The notes under the pieces are model-generated. The model searched no databases. It saw only the letters and a program-made list of their open reading frames with translations, and was not told the DNA's origin. The position numbers and the translations under genes were made by a program. Below are positions 52,795-62,024 of a stretch of 64,000 nucleotides of DNA, one piece after another. Origin of the DNA: Methylobacterium fujisawaense (lineage in GTDB: Bacteria > Pseudomonadota > Alphaproteobacteria > Rhizobiales > Beijerinckiaceae); NCBI RefSeq assembly GCF_014138435.1, contig NZ_JACJIM010000006.1:186001-250000 (forward strand), given 5' to 3'. Within the stretch, counting starts at the first letter, position 1, and each line of letters opens with the position of its first letter.

Positions 52795-53736
52795 ATGCGC
52801 CACCTCCGGCTGATCGCGACGCTCGCGCTCGCGGCCGCCACCGGGACCGGTGGCGCGTCCGCCTCCGCCGACCCGGTCTGGGTCGTCAGCCAGCAGGGGG
52901 CCGAGCTGGCGCGGATCGAGGCCGGGACCGTGGCCGGGCGGATCCCGCTCGGGCCCGCGCCGGTGGCGGCGGCCACCGACCGGGCCGGCCGCCTCTATCT
53001 CACCCACCCGGACGGGCGCGCCGTGACCGTCGTCGAGCCCGGCAAGCCGCCCCGCCGCCTGCCCGTCCCCGGCCAGGCCTTCGGCCTCGCGGCGAGCCCC
53101 GACGGCGCGCACCTGTTCGTCGGCGACTGGTCGGGCGACCGCGTGCTGCGGATCTCCGCGGCGACCGGCGCCGTCGAGGGCACCGCGGCGGTGGGGCACG
53201 AACCGGCCCATCTCGTCCTCGACCGGCGCGGGCGGCTCTACGTCGCCGACCGCGAGAGCCGTCAGGTCAGCGTGATCGACACGGGGACGATGACCCGCGT
53301 GGCCGTCGTCCCGACCGGCGAGGCGCCCTTCGCCCTGGCGCTCGCGCCGGACGAGGCCAGCCTCTACGTCGCCAACGTGCGCAGCGGCGACCTCACGGTG
53401 ATCGACACGGCGACGTTGCGGGCCCGTGCCACGGTTCCGGCCGGCCGGATGCCCTACGGCGTCGCGGTCACCGGCGACGGCAGCCGGATCCTGGTCACCA
53501 ACCAGCATGCCGCCGCCGTGACGGTGATCGATGCGGCCCGGCTCGAGATCGTCGCCACCGTGGCGGTGGGGCCCTATCCCGAGGGCATCGCGGTGGTCGG
53601 TCCGCGGGCCTACGTGGCGAACTGGTTCTCGGACGATGTCTCGGTGATCGATCTCGCCACGTGGCGCGAGACGGCGCGCATCAAGGTGGCGGAGGGCCCG
53701 CGCACGGTCCTGGCGCCGGGGGAGCCCGCGCGATGA
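52795..53736 (+). CDS. mxaE: Periplasmic YVTN-type beta-propeller MxaE
   Basis: A 313-residue exported protein. After the signal (LRLIATLALAAATGTGGASA) come repeated blades of the form GRLYVADRESRQVSVIDTGT and SLYVANVRSGDLTVIDTATL, i.e. a seven-bladed YVTN propeller. Named by its place after mxaD; function unknown. Its ATG follows eight bases after the mxaD stop. Confidence 0.85.
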   Translation: MRHLRLIATLALAAATGTGGASASADPVWVVSQQGAELARIEAGTVAGRIPLGPAPVAAATDRAGRLYLTHPDGRAVTVVEPGKPPRRLPVPGQAFGLAASPDGAHLFVGDWSGDRVLRISAATGAVEGTAAVGHEPAHLVLDRRGRLYVADRESRQVSVIDTGTMTRVAVVPTGEAPFALALAPDEASLYVANVRSGDLTVIDTATLRARATVPAGRMPYGVAVTGDGSRILVTNQHAAAVTVIDAARLEIVATVAVGPYPEGIAVVGPRAYVANWFSDDVSVIDLATWRETARIKVAEGPRTVLAPGEPAR

Positions 53737-54254
53737 GACGGGCCTGCCGCATCCGGATCGCGTCCGGCCTGGTCCTGCTGGCCCTCGGCGCCTGCAACCG
53801 GGACTCGGACGAGCGCGGCGACGCCGCGGGCGCGGTGGTCGCCACCACCGCCGAGGGTACCCTGCCGGCCTGGCTCGCGCCGACCGACGGGACCGACCCG
53901 GCCCGCTGGCTCGCGGGCCGGGAGGCCGGCAAGGCCCTGCCGGCCGATGAGCCCCGCGTGCGCGCGATGGCGGCGGCGCTGGCCCGGGCCCGCGACGGCT
54001 TCATCGAGGATCCGCGCATGATCGCCAACCGCACCGTCCAGCTCGGCCAGATGCTGGCCGAGGCCGGCATCGGCGAGGGCTACGGCGCGATCCTCGACGG
54101 GCTCGGCGGGATCGCGGCCGAACGCGGGCGCCGCAAGAGCCTCTACGGCGAGATGTGCCAGCACTACTACAACGCGCGGATGCAGGGGGCCGACCATGCG
54201 GCCGCGCTGGCGCGCCTCGCCGCCCCGCATCCGGTCCTCGAGGGCACGCCGTGA
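53733..54254 (+). CDS. mxaH: Lipoprotein MxaH
   Basis: A 173-residue predicted lipoprotein with lipobox LALGAC. The rest is helical (RVRAMAAALARARDGFIEDP; MIANRTVQLGQMLAEAG). Assigned by position; function unknown. Overlaps mxaE (ATGA) and mxaB (GTGA). Confidence 0.82.
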   Translation: MRRACRIRIASGLVLLALGACNRDSDERGDAAGAVVATTAEGTLPAWLAPTDGTDPARWLAGREAGKALPADEPRVRAMAAALARARDGFIEDPRMIANRTVQLGQMLAEAGIGEGYGAILDGLGGIAAERGRRKSLYGEMCQHYYNARMQGADHAAALARLAAPHPVLEGTP

Positions 54255-54943
54255 GCGCCGCCCGGGCCTCGGCCGATTGGCCGGCGGGGGGGGACGGTGC
54301 GGCCATCCTCGACGCGGTGCTGATCGTCGACGACCACCCGGTGGTGCGGCGCGGCTTCCGCCACCTCGCGGAGGATGCCGGCGTCCGGGCGGTCCACGAG
54401 GCTGCCGACGTGGTGTCGGGATACCGCACGTTCCACCGCCACCGTCCCGGGCTGGTGGTGACCGACCTCGGCTTCCGCGACCAAGGCCTCTCCGGCCTGT
54501 CGCTGATCCGCCGGGTGCGGGCCCTGGAGCCGGCGACCCGGATCCTCGCCTTCAGCATGCACGACGACCCGGTGATCGTCGCCCGCGCCATCGAGGGCGG
54601 GGCGCATGGCTTCGTCCTGAAGGACACGGCGGTGACGCGCTTCCACGAGGCGCTGGCGGCCGTCTCGGCCGGGCACAGCTACCTGCCGCACGAGGTCGCG
54701 ACCAAGATCGCCATGCTGAATGCCGGTCTGCTGGACTCGCCCCTCGCGCGCCTGACCGCGCGGGAGGTTCAGGTCCTGTCGCTGCTGGGGGCGGGCAAGT
54801 CCAACGAGGCGATCGCCGACAGCCTGTCGATGAGCCACCGAAGCGTGTCGGCCATCGTCTCGGGCATGAAGCAGAAGCTCGGCGCCGGCAGCCTCGCCGA
54901 CCTTCTCCGCATCGCCCTGTCGCGGGACGGGCGGCCGGTGTGA
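54251..54943 (+). CDS. mxaB: LuxR-type response regulator MxaB
   Basis: A 230-residue NarL/FixJ-type regulator. The receiver has DD in LIVDDHPVVRRG and phosphorylation Asp in VVTDLGFRDQ, and the LuxR helix-turn-helix is LTAREVQVLSLLGAGKSNEA. MxaB is needed for expression of methanol oxidation genes in M. extorquens; its kinase is not in the window. The start is GTG 54251 overlapping mxaH. Confidence 0.92.
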   Translation: MSAARASADWPAGGDGAAILDAVLIVDDHPVVRRGFRHLAEDAGVRAVHEAADVVSGYRTFHRHRPGLVVTDLGFRDQGLSGLSLIRRVRALEPATRILAFSMHDDPVIVARAIEGGAHGFVLKDTAVTRFHEALAAVSAGHSYLPHEVATKIAMLNAGLLDSPLARLTAREVQVLSLLGAGKSNEAIADSLSMSHRSVSAIVSGMKQKLGAGSLADLLRIALSRDGRPV

Positions 54944-54951
54944 GGCGGGCA

Positions 54952-54984
54952 GCCGACAGCGCGGCCGACAGCGCCGCCGACAGC
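54952..54984. repeat. 12-bp tandem repeat after mxaB
   Basis: The core gccgacagc recurs three times at 12-bp spacing just after the mxaB stop and before the convergent hypothetical gene. No stem-loop terminator is obvious. Confidence 0.55.
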
Positions 54985-54993
54985 GGGCCGGGG

Positions 54994-55365
54994 CTACCGC
55001 GGCACGATCAGGCCGGGAATGATCGATCCCTGCGGCCCGAACGTCGCCTCGGCCTTCCGGCAATTCGCCGCCACGTCCTTCTGGTAGGCCGCGATGTACC
55101 GGGTCGCGATCAGGTGCAGGTCGCCGGTCTCCAGGCTGGCGGCATCGACGCCCAGGGCCTCGACGGTCTGCTTGAGGCGCGCGGGATCGCTCCGCAGGCC
55201 GGGGCATTCGAGGTTCACGAATCCGGCGAGCCCGGCGAGCTTCGCCGCCTGGTTGCGCCGCGGGTCGCCGGCCGATGGGTCCTGGGTCTGGGTCTGCGCC
55301 TGGGCCGTCAGCAGGCTCAGAAGGAGGCCGGCCGAGACCAGACCGGACAGACGGACCACGCGCAT
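54994..55365 (-). CDS. Secreted hypothetical protein
   Basis: A 123-residue exported protein (signal MRVVRLSGLVSAGLLLSLLT) followed by a helical domain with two cysteines (LECPG and NCRKA). Convergent with mxaB. An alternative start lies four codons upstream (55377). No family recognised. Confidence 0.65.
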   Translation of the reverse strand: MRVVRLSGLVSAGLLLSLLTAQAQTQTQDPSAGDPRRNQAAKLAGLAGFVNLECPGLRSDPARLKQTVEALGVDAASLETGDLHLIATRYIAAYQKDVAANCRKAEATFGPQGSIIPGLIVPR

Positions 55366-55460
55366 GGCTTCTCTCATCCTGTTCGAAGAGCAGCGCGTCC
55401 GTCCACCGTCACCGCTGCGCAGAGTCACGCAGGGTTATGCCGCAGGATCGGGGATTTACA

Positions 55461-55757
55461 ATGCAGACCAAGCTTATAATCGTCTTAATTGCTCTGACCT
55501 GCGGGACCTTGCCGGCGGATGCCGCCCGCCTGACCATGGACGACAAGGCCTCGCTGTGGCCGCGGGCGAGCATGACCGACAAGATCGATTTTTCCAGCCG
55601 GATGGGCCGGGCCTTCCACACGCTGTCGCCCAAACTCGACGAAGCGTATTTCATGCGGTGTCTGGAAGAGACCGCCAATATCGGTGACACGAAGGAACTC
55701 AGGCTCGAAGAGATGGTGCGGGCCTGCATCTCCCTCGTCCGGGACGAAGGCGAGTGA
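55461..55757 (+). CDS. Small secreted protein
   Basis: A 98-residue exported protein: signal MQTKLIIVLIALTCGTLPAD, then a helical domain with two cysteines (MRCLEETA and RACISLV) that could pair. It is divergent from the gene ending at 54994 with about 95 bp between. No family recognised. Confidence 0.65.
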   Translation: MQTKLIIVLIALTCGTLPADAARLTMDDKASLWPRASMTDKIDFSSRMGRAFHTLSPKLDEAYFMRCLEETANIGDTKELRLEEMVRACISLVRDEGE

Positions 55758-56085
55758 GCGGCCGGCCGCGCCGGCCTGCGGTGCCGCCGACATCCCGGGG
55801 GCCGCGAAGGTCAGGATCCGGCCGTGATCCCTGACCACCTTCAGCCCGGGTCCGCCTGCGGTCCGCGTATCGGAAAGCTCCGCGGGCGGCCCGGCAAGGG
55901 CCGATGCGGCGCGCCGGACGCCCGCGGAGCCGTGCTCCATCCGCCTCCGGGATTACACGCAGCAATTGAAATCAGGTCTTCCGGAAAGAATCCGGAAAGC
56001 TCCCCGTTGCTAAAGTCCCGCCTGGTGGGAGCGTGCACCGTCCAGCAGTACGTTCGCGCAGGCGGACGAGTGGGATCCCCGGAAC
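55758..56085. other. Intergenic region, 328 bp
   Basis: Spacer before the GGDEF/EAL gene. The middle contains ggaaagaatccggaaagc, a short direct repeat. No gene or promoter was recognised. Confidence 0.4.
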
Positions 56086-58197
56086 ATGAACAGTGGGATG
56101 GGCGCGCTGCGGGAGAAGGCGAAGCTTCTGGACACCGTCCTCGACACGATGGACCAGGGACTCATGATGATCGACGCCGCCGGCGTCGTCCAGGTCTGCA
56201 ATGCCCGCGCCCTCACGCTGCTCGATTTGCCGCCGGCGCTGATGCGGACCCGCCCGACCTTCGAGGCCGTCCGGCAATATCAGATCGCGCAGGGGGAGTT
56301 CGGCGCGGCGTGCGAGACCCTGCGGCGCTGGGTGGCCGCGCGCGGGCTGGAGCGCCGCGCCCACACCTACGAGCGCGAGCGCCCGAACGGCACCGTGCTG
56401 GAGATCCGCACCGTGCCGCTGCCCGATGGCGGGGCGGTGCGGACCTTCACGGACATCACCGCGCGCAAGCGGGCCGAGGAGACGCTGCAGGTCAGCGAGA
56501 CGCGCCTCGCCCTGGCGCAGGACGCGGGCAGTGACGGGCTCTGGGACTGCGATCTCACGACCGGGGAGGCGTGGTCCTCGGATCGCTGGTGGGGGGTGCT
56601 GGGCTACGAGCCCGGCGAGCTGGCGAGCCACGCCCAGACGTGGCGGGCCCTGCTCCACCCGGAGGATGCGGGCGCGGCCGAGCGGGCCCTGATCGAGCAT
56701 CTGAGCGGGCGGGCGCCGACCTTCGCGTGCGAGCACCGGATGCGGCGCAAGGACGGCACTTGGGCCTGGATGATGACCCGCGGCAAGGTCGTGGCCCGCG
56801 CCGCGGATGGCCGCGCCCTGCGCTTCATCGGCACGCAGATCGACATCAGCGCCCGCAAGGCGGCCGAGGGGCAGGTGGCCCACATGGCGCGCCACGACGG
56901 CCTCACCGACCTGCCCAACCGCGCGCTGTTCTACGAGCGGCTGGAGATCCGGCTCGCCGACCTGCATCTCCACGGCGGCGCCTGCGCGGTGCTGTGCCTC
57001 GACCTCGACCGCTTCAAGGCCGTCAACGACAGCCTCGGCCACGCGGCCGGGGATTTCCTGCTCCGGGCGGTGGCCCATCGCATCCGCGCGGTACTGCGGG
57101 CCGAGGACATGGTGGCGCGCCTCGGCGGCGACGAGTTCGCCGTGCTGGTGGCCGATGCGGGCGATCCCGCCCACGCCGAGACCCTGGCGGCGCGCCTCAT
57201 CGCGGCGGTGCAGGCGCCGATCCGCTTCGGCAAGCAGCGGCTGAAGGTTGGCCTGAGCGTCGGCATCGCGCAGGCGCCCGGCCACGGTCCCGATAGCGAG
57301 ACGCTGTTCCGGCGCGCCGATCTCGCTCTCTGCCGGGCGAAGGCGGAGGGCGGGAACACCCATCGGGTGTTCGAGCCCACGATGGACGAGGCCGAGGCGG
57401 CCCGGCGCGACCTGGAACGGGATCTGCGCCAGGCGATCGAGGGCGACGAACTCATCCTGCACTACCAGCCGCAGGTGAGCACCGCCACCGGCCGGCTCCT
57501 CGGGTTCGAGGCGCTGGTGCGCTGGGAGCATCCGACCCGCGGGCTGGTGCCGCCGAATGCCTTCATCCCGCTGGCGGAGGAGAGCGACCTGATCCTGCTG
57601 CTGGGGGAGTGGGTGCTGCGCGCCGCCTCCCGGGAGGCGGCGCGGTGGTCCCGTCCGCTGAAGGTGGCGGTGAACCTGTCCCCGCGCCAGTTCCAGCAGG
57701 CGGATCTGCCCGAGCGCATCCTGGCCATCCTCACCGAGACGGGCCTGGCGCCGACGCGGCTCGAACTCGAGATCACCGAGACCCTGATCATCAACGACAT
57801 GGCGCGGGCGCTCGGCATCCTGCGTCGGCTGAAGGCCTTCGGCATCTCCATCGCGATGGATGATTTCGGGACGGGCTACTCGTCGCTGGCGACGCTGCAG
57901 GCGTTCCCCTTCGATAAGATCAAGATCGACCGGTCGTTCGTGGGCCATGTCGAGGTCAGCGCGCAGGCTGCTGTGATCGTGCGCGCGGTCCTGGGGCTCG
58001 GCCGCAGCCTGGGGATGAGCGTCGTGGCCGAGGGCGTCGAGACGGATGCGCAGATGCGCTTCCTGGCCGCGGAGGCGTGCGACGAGGCCCAGGGCTATCT
58101 GATCAGCAAGCCGCAGCCGATCGAGCATTTCGCCGAGCAGATCGGTGCGTGCGAAGGCTTCGTGGCACCGGGCCGCCCGGACGCGGCCGTCGCCTGA
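56086..58197 (+). CDS. PAS-PAS-GGDEF-EAL cyclic-di-GMP protein
   Basis: A 703-residue cytoplasmic protein. Residues 10-125 form a PAS_7-type domain (LDTMDQGLMMIDAAGVVQVC), about 140-265 a PAS_3 domain (SDGLWDCDLTTGEAWSS to FIGTQIDISARK), then GGDEF (RLGGDEFAVLV, intact) and EAL (FEALVRW, DDFGTGYSSL, VEGVET). Both active sites look intact. It has no transmembrane segment, unlike the other GGDEF/EAL protein here. Single gene. Confidence 0.93.
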   Translation: MNSGMGALREKAKLLDTVLDTMDQGLMMIDAAGVVQVCNARALTLLDLPPALMRTRPTFEAVRQYQIAQGEFGAACETLRRWVAARGLERRAHTYERERPNGTVLEIRTVPLPDGGAVRTFTDITARKRAEETLQVSETRLALAQDAGSDGLWDCDLTTGEAWSSDRWWGVLGYEPGELASHAQTWRALLHPEDAGAAERALIEHLSGRAPTFACEHRMRRKDGTWAWMMTRGKVVARAADGRALRFIGTQIDISARKAAEGQVAHMARHDGLTDLPNRALFYERLEIRLADLHLHGGACAVLCLDLDRFKAVNDSLGHAAGDFLLRAVAHRIRAVLRAEDMVARLGGDEFAVLVADAGDPAHAETLAARLIAAVQAPIRFGKQRLKVGLSVGIAQAPGHGPDSETLFRRADLALCRAKAEGGNTHRVFEPTMDEAEAARRDLERDLRQAIEGDELILHYQPQVSTATGRLLGFEALVRWEHPTRGLVPPNAFIPLAEESDLILLLGEWVLRAASREAARWSRPLKVAVNLSPRQFQQADLPERILAILTETGLAPTRLELEITETLIINDMARALGILRRLKAFGISIAMDDFGTGYSSLATLQAFPFDKIKIDRSFVGHVEVSAQAAVIVRAVLGLGRSLGMSVVAEGVETDAQMRFLAAEACDEAQGYLISKPQPIEHFAEQIGACEGFVAPGRPDAAVA

Positions 58198-58479
58198 GGC
58201 ACGCTGCGGATCGACGACGGCCCGGAGCCCGGACGGTCGATGCGGGGCCGGATCGGGCCGCCCGATCGGCCGGCGTCCAACGGCGGCGATAGCCGCCCTG
58301 CGGCCCCGACGCGTTCCGGGGTCCGCCGGGACCGCGGGCGCCGCGCCGGCCTCTGTGGCGCGGCCGCGACACCCGACGACGACCGCCTGTGGATGACGGG
58401 ACCTGCCCCCGATCCGTCAAGGTTCGGAGGCCAGCATTACCGCGCACCGCCGATCCGGCTCACCCAGCGCCCTCATCGC

Positions 58480-58593
58480 ATGTTCGCCCAGCCCCACGCC
58501 CTCATCCTCCGTCATCGCGAGCGCGTCGCCGTGCTCATCTCCTCCGCGCTGTTCCTGGCGGGCGCCCTGCCGCTCTTCTGGGCGATCGGCTGA
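58480..58593 (+). CDS. 37-residue membrane peptide (tentative)
   Basis: MFAQPHALILRHRERVAVLI begins a peptide whose second half (SSALFLAGALPLFWAIG) is a transmembrane helix. The start has no strong ribosome binding site. Only the hydrophobic pattern supports it. Confidence 0.35.
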   Translation: MFAQPHALILRHRERVAVLISSALFLAGALPLFWAIG

Positions 58594-58852
58594 TCCCCCG
58601 GCTCCGACCGACGGAGAATCGGCTGCGGACCTGGGGGGCGCAGGCTGTCGATGCCCCGCGCCGCACGCGCGGCGGGCGGTCCGATACGGATTCCGCGTGA
58701 AGCGCTCGGACGACGCCGGCGTCCAGGTTTCACGCGCGCAGCGAAGCCATCCGGGGTGGGCCACCCGCTCCGAGGTCGCCCGGCCCTGGTTCACAGCGCT
58801 CCGCGGTTGAGGCCGTGGAAAGTCCGTCCTGTCGCAGACGCGACGGCCTCCG

Positions 58853-59728
58853 AACGCCGAAGGGGCCGCGTCCTTTCGGACGCGGCCCCTTGCGAGTTCG
58901 GCTTGGCGCGGCGGTCGGGATCCGACCGCCGCAGCGCGGTCTTAGTAGGAGCCGAACTTGTAGTTCAGGCCGGCGCGGACGACGGCGAACTCGTCGGAAC
59001 GGCGGCCGATGCCGCTGTAGACGACGGGGAAGTTGTTGGCGGCGTTGATGACGAACGCGCCCTGGTTGCGGGTGTTGCGGTCGAGGTTGACGTACAGGCC
59101 TTCGACCTTGAGCGTCACGGCCGAGGAGCGGAAGAAGTTCAGGAAGGAGTCGGTGGGGAGCGCGTACTCGACGCCGCCGCCGACGGCCCAGCCGGTGCGG
59201 AAGCTGTCGTTGCCGGCGTAGCCGCCGAAGGAGCGGTCGGCGCTGCCGGAGCCGTAGGCGAAGCCGCCGGTGCCGTACACGAGGGTGCGGTCGAAGGCGT
59301 AGCCGAGGCGGCCGCGGACGGTGCCGAAGAAGTCGAGGCTGGAGAGGCCGCGCGGGTCGGTGACGTAGTAGCCGGGGGCCAGCGCGCCGGCGACGAAGGC
59401 GTTGTTCCGGTTACGGCCGAAGTCGAGGTACTGGGCGTCCGCCTCGATACCGAACACGACGCCGGAGCCGGGGGTCAGCTGCCAGTTGTAGCCGATCTGG
59501 CCACCGCCGGAGAAGCCGTCCTGGCTGCGGTTGCGGAAGGAGGCGACGGTGCCGGGAGCGGCGTAGGGGAACGGCACGGCGAAGGTGTTGCCGGTGTTGC
59601 GGTCGCTGGCGTCGAAGGCGTAGCCGGCGTTGATACCGAAGTAGGCGCCGGTCCAGGTGAAGACCGGGACGGGGGTGAAGACCGGCGGCGGGGCGGCGCG
59701 GCGCGGCAGGTCGGCGGCCGAGGCGGCA
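58853..59728. repeat. Duplicated segment, copy 2
   Basis: The counterpart of 4823-5698, gap-free and about 98-99 % identical, containing the terminator and the mature coding part of the second outer membrane protein. Sequences outside are unrelated. Confidence 0.95.
58860..58891. terminator. Stem-loop terminator of outer membrane protein copy 2
   Basis: Identical to the stem-loop at 4830-4861 (14-bp stem, loop tttc) and lies downstream of the second outer membrane protein gene. Confidence 0.75.
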
Positions 59729-59775
59729 GCGGTCAGAGCGGTGAAGGCAGCCAGCGAGGCCAGGAGCTTGGTCAT
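58942..59775 (-). CDS. Omp25/31-family outer membrane beta-barrel protein, copy 2
   Basis: A 277-residue protein whose mature part is residue-for-residue identical to copy 1 (4912-5748). Its signal peptide is different: MTKLLASLAAFTALTAAASA. The start at 59775 was chosen as it begins this signal; a longer frame to 59895 has a non-signal extension. It has its own upstream region, unrelated to copy 1, so the two may be expressed under different conditions. Confidence 0.93.
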   Translation of the reverse strand: MTKLLASLAAFTALTAAASAADLPRRAAPPPVFTPVPVFTWTGAYFGINAGYAFDASDRNTGNTFAVPFPYAAPGTVASFRNRSQDGFSGGGQIGYNWQLTPGSGVVFGIEADAQYLDFGRNRNNAFVAGALAPGYYVTDPRGLSSLDFFGTVRGRLGYAFDRTLVYGTGGFAYGSGSADRSFGGYAGNDSFRTGWAVGGGVEYALPTDSFLNFFRSSAVTLKVEGLYVNLDRNTRNQGAFVINAANNFPVVYSGIGRRSDEFAVVRAGLNYKFGSY

Positions 59776-60299
59776 CAGGTAAGGTCCAAATTTCGATCTG
59801 GACGTATGGCTACCGATCATCGACGAAAATGGCTGTAGTTTTACGGACACACCGCCCGTCGATGGCGGGCAATGCCATAGTAAATCATCCCTCAAGATTC
59901 GCCGAGGTGCCGAAATACATCGCTCATACCGCGAGCGCGCGCGAGAACAATGTGAAGGCGTTTTGGTTGCATCGCACTGTGCCTACGCCCGCACCTGTGG
60001 CTGTCGAGCCACAGGTGCCCCTGCGCGACCGGCCGGCCTCGTGGGGGGAGGGCGCCGCCTGGGCCGGGCCTGACACTCGAGATCGATCCCGCGGGATTCC
60101 GGACCGGGCCGCCGAGCCAGTCGCCGGCAATCGCGCGCCGCGCGGATGATCGGCTTTCGGCACCCTCGCCGCTGTCCGGAAGCCGATCGACGGTAAATCC
60201 TATGGGCCGCCCAAAGTTATCACTCCCGTTACCAGCGGGAAAATAGACGGGATCGACAGTCATTGTCTCGAGCGACCCATCGATAGGAACCCGGCTGCC
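59776..60299. other. Divergent intergenic region, 524 bp, with a perfect hairpin
   Basis: AT-rich promoter region of outer membrane protein copy 2 (minus) and of the propeller gene (plus). At 59991-60018 a perfect 12-bp stem gcacctgtggct/agccacaggtgc with loop gtcg stands alone, more than 200 bp from either gene. No reading frame looks coding. Confidence 0.6.
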
Positions 60300-61808
60300 A
60301 TGCATGTGAGAGTTCGCCTCGACGGCGCGAACCCGCGCCGCTGGCACGTCGCGCTGCTGACGCGACTCTCGGGCCTGCCCGGCATCGAAGCCGTCAGTGT
60401 CGAGGCCGCACCCGGCCCGGACGGTTGGCCGGTCCAGGCCGACCTCCTGTTCCGGCTGGAATCCCTGATCTTCCGGGTGGCCCCGAACGGGTCGGCGCCT
60501 GTGCCGCCGGCGGACTTGGCCGCCTGGACCGATCCCGCGGCCCCGGACCTCTTGCTCGACCTGTGTGGCGATGCGGTCGCCCGCTGCCCGGTCTGGCGGG
60601 TGGCTTACGATGGCGGCTTCGGCGAGACCGGCCTGCTCGGGAGCCTGCTCGCCGGCCGCGTGCCGCGCCTCGACCTGCTGGAAGGCGACACCGTCCTGGT
60701 CTCGGGACGCCTCGGATCGGACTACCGGGGCTCCATCGCGCTGTCGTTCGAGGACGCGCTGGTGCGCACGACCACGCTGGTCGCCGCCGCGCTGCGGGAC
60801 CGATTGGCGGGCCGCGCCGCGGCTGAGACCCCGGCCCCGGCGGCCGCCGGGCCCGCGCGCCCGGCGCGGATCCGGGCGTCCCGACCGGCGCGGCTTCTGG
60901 CCCGCAGTCTCGTCGGCCGCCTGTACAGGCTGTGCTATCACGCGCCGCACTGGCGCACCGGATGGCGGGTTCTGCGCGGGCCGGATCTCATCGACCTGGG
61001 GCGCCATCCCGAGGGGGGATGGCAGATCCTGCCCGACGACGGCCGTCGCTTCTACGCCGACCCGTTCCCGCTCGCCGCCGATGGGACGACCCACGTCTTC
61101 GTCGAGGAATTCCCGCACGCGACCGGCAAGGCGATCATCTCGGCCGTCCGCTTCGGGCCGGACGGTCCCGTAGGGGCGCCCATCCCCGTGCTGGAGGAGC
61201 CGTATCACCTCTCCTACCCGTTCGTGTTCGCGCGGGCGGGCGCCGTCTGGATGGTGCCGGAGAGTTCCGCGGCGGGCACGGTCGATCTCTACCGGGCGAC
61301 GCGCTACCCCGGCGGCTGGGTGAAGGAAGCGACGCTCCTCTCCGGCGTGGTCGCGAGCGACGCGACGCTCCTCGAACAGGATGGCCGCTGGTGGCTCTTC
61401 GCCACCGTGCGCGACGCCCCCCCCGGCGCCCCGGCGGGATCGGGGTGCCACCACGACGCGCTGTATCTCTGGTCGGCCCCCGACTTCCGGGGACCGTATG
61501 TGCCGCATCCGGCCAATCCCGTTCTGGTCGACCCCTCGTTCGCGCGGCCCGCGGGCCGGATCGTCGCGCGCCGCGGGCGCCTGATCCGTCCGGTTCAGGA
61601 TTGCGCCCACGGTTACGGCCGCGCCCTGTCGCTGGCGCGGATCGACCGGCTGGACCAAGACGGGTTCGCCCAGACCGTCCTCGGCCGGATCGAGCCCGGG
61701 CCGGCTTGGCCCGGCAGCTGTCTCCACACGCTCAACGCCGGCGGCGGCATCGAGTGCATCGACGGATCCGGCCGGGCTTCGCGCCTCAGGGCGCGGCTCG
61801 GCGCCTAG
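60300..61808 (+). CDS. Beta-propeller protein resembling the GINT1 N-terminal/GH43-like family
   Basis: A 502-residue protein without signal peptide. Residues about 245-490 form a five-bladed propeller with FYADPFPLAADGTTHVFVEE, VLEEPYHLSYPFVF, WMVPESSAAGTVDLYRA, ASDATLLEQDGRWWLFATV, LYLWSAPDFRGPYVPHPANP and RPVQDCAHGYGRALSLARI. This pattern resembles the N-terminal domain of glucosamine inositolphosphorylceramide transferase 1 and GH43-like glycosidases. The first 190 residues may be a formyltransferase-like domain, then an Ala/Pro linker. Glycan or lipid modification is likely; the reaction is not known. Confidence 0.75.
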   Translation: MHVRVRLDGANPRRWHVALLTRLSGLPGIEAVSVEAAPGPDGWPVQADLLFRLESLIFRVAPNGSAPVPPADLAAWTDPAAPDLLLDLCGDAVARCPVWRVAYDGGFGETGLLGSLLAGRVPRLDLLEGDTVLVSGRLGSDYRGSIALSFEDALVRTTTLVAAALRDRLAGRAAAETPAPAAAGPARPARIRASRPARLLARSLVGRLYRLCYHAPHWRTGWRVLRGPDLIDLGRHPEGGWQILPDDGRRFYADPFPLAADGTTHVFVEEFPHATGKAIISAVRFGPDGPVGAPIPVLEEPYHLSYPFVFARAGAVWMVPESSAAGTVDLYRATRYPGGWVKEATLLSGVVASDATLLEQDGRWWLFATVRDAPPGAPAGSGCHHDALYLWSAPDFRGPYVPHPANPVLVDPSFARPAGRIVARRGRLIRPVQDCAHGYGRALSLARIDRLDQDGFAQTVLGRIEPGPAWPGSCLHTLNAGGGIECIDGSGRASRLRARLGA

Positions 61809-61969
61809 AGCCGCACCCGGCCCCGGGCGAACCGGCACGGCGTCGGATGCCCGTTCTCACAAGCCCTCCGGCGCCGAACCGGCATCCGCCCTGCGCCCCG
61901 GAGCCTCGATCCGGGATCTCGATCCGGGACCTCGATCCGATGCGTGTCGCGGCGGAGGCCCGGCCCCCA

Positions 61970-61994
61970 GGAACCAGCCGGCGCTTTCCGTGTT
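61970..61994 (+). promoter_or_regulatory. Candidate EcfG (general stress) promoter
   Basis: ggaac (61970-61974), then 16 bp, then tgtt (61991-61994), compared with the EcfG consensus GGAAC-N16/17-cGTT. It lies about 30 bp before the YqaE-type gene, whose relatives are stress-induced. Confidence 0.5.
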
Positions 61995-62024
61995 CGCTCA
62001 CGAACCCGGAGACACGTCACCCTC

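Noticed and set aside
58722-58740. gtttcacgcg as a second parS
   Set aside because: Only one half of the palindrome is present.
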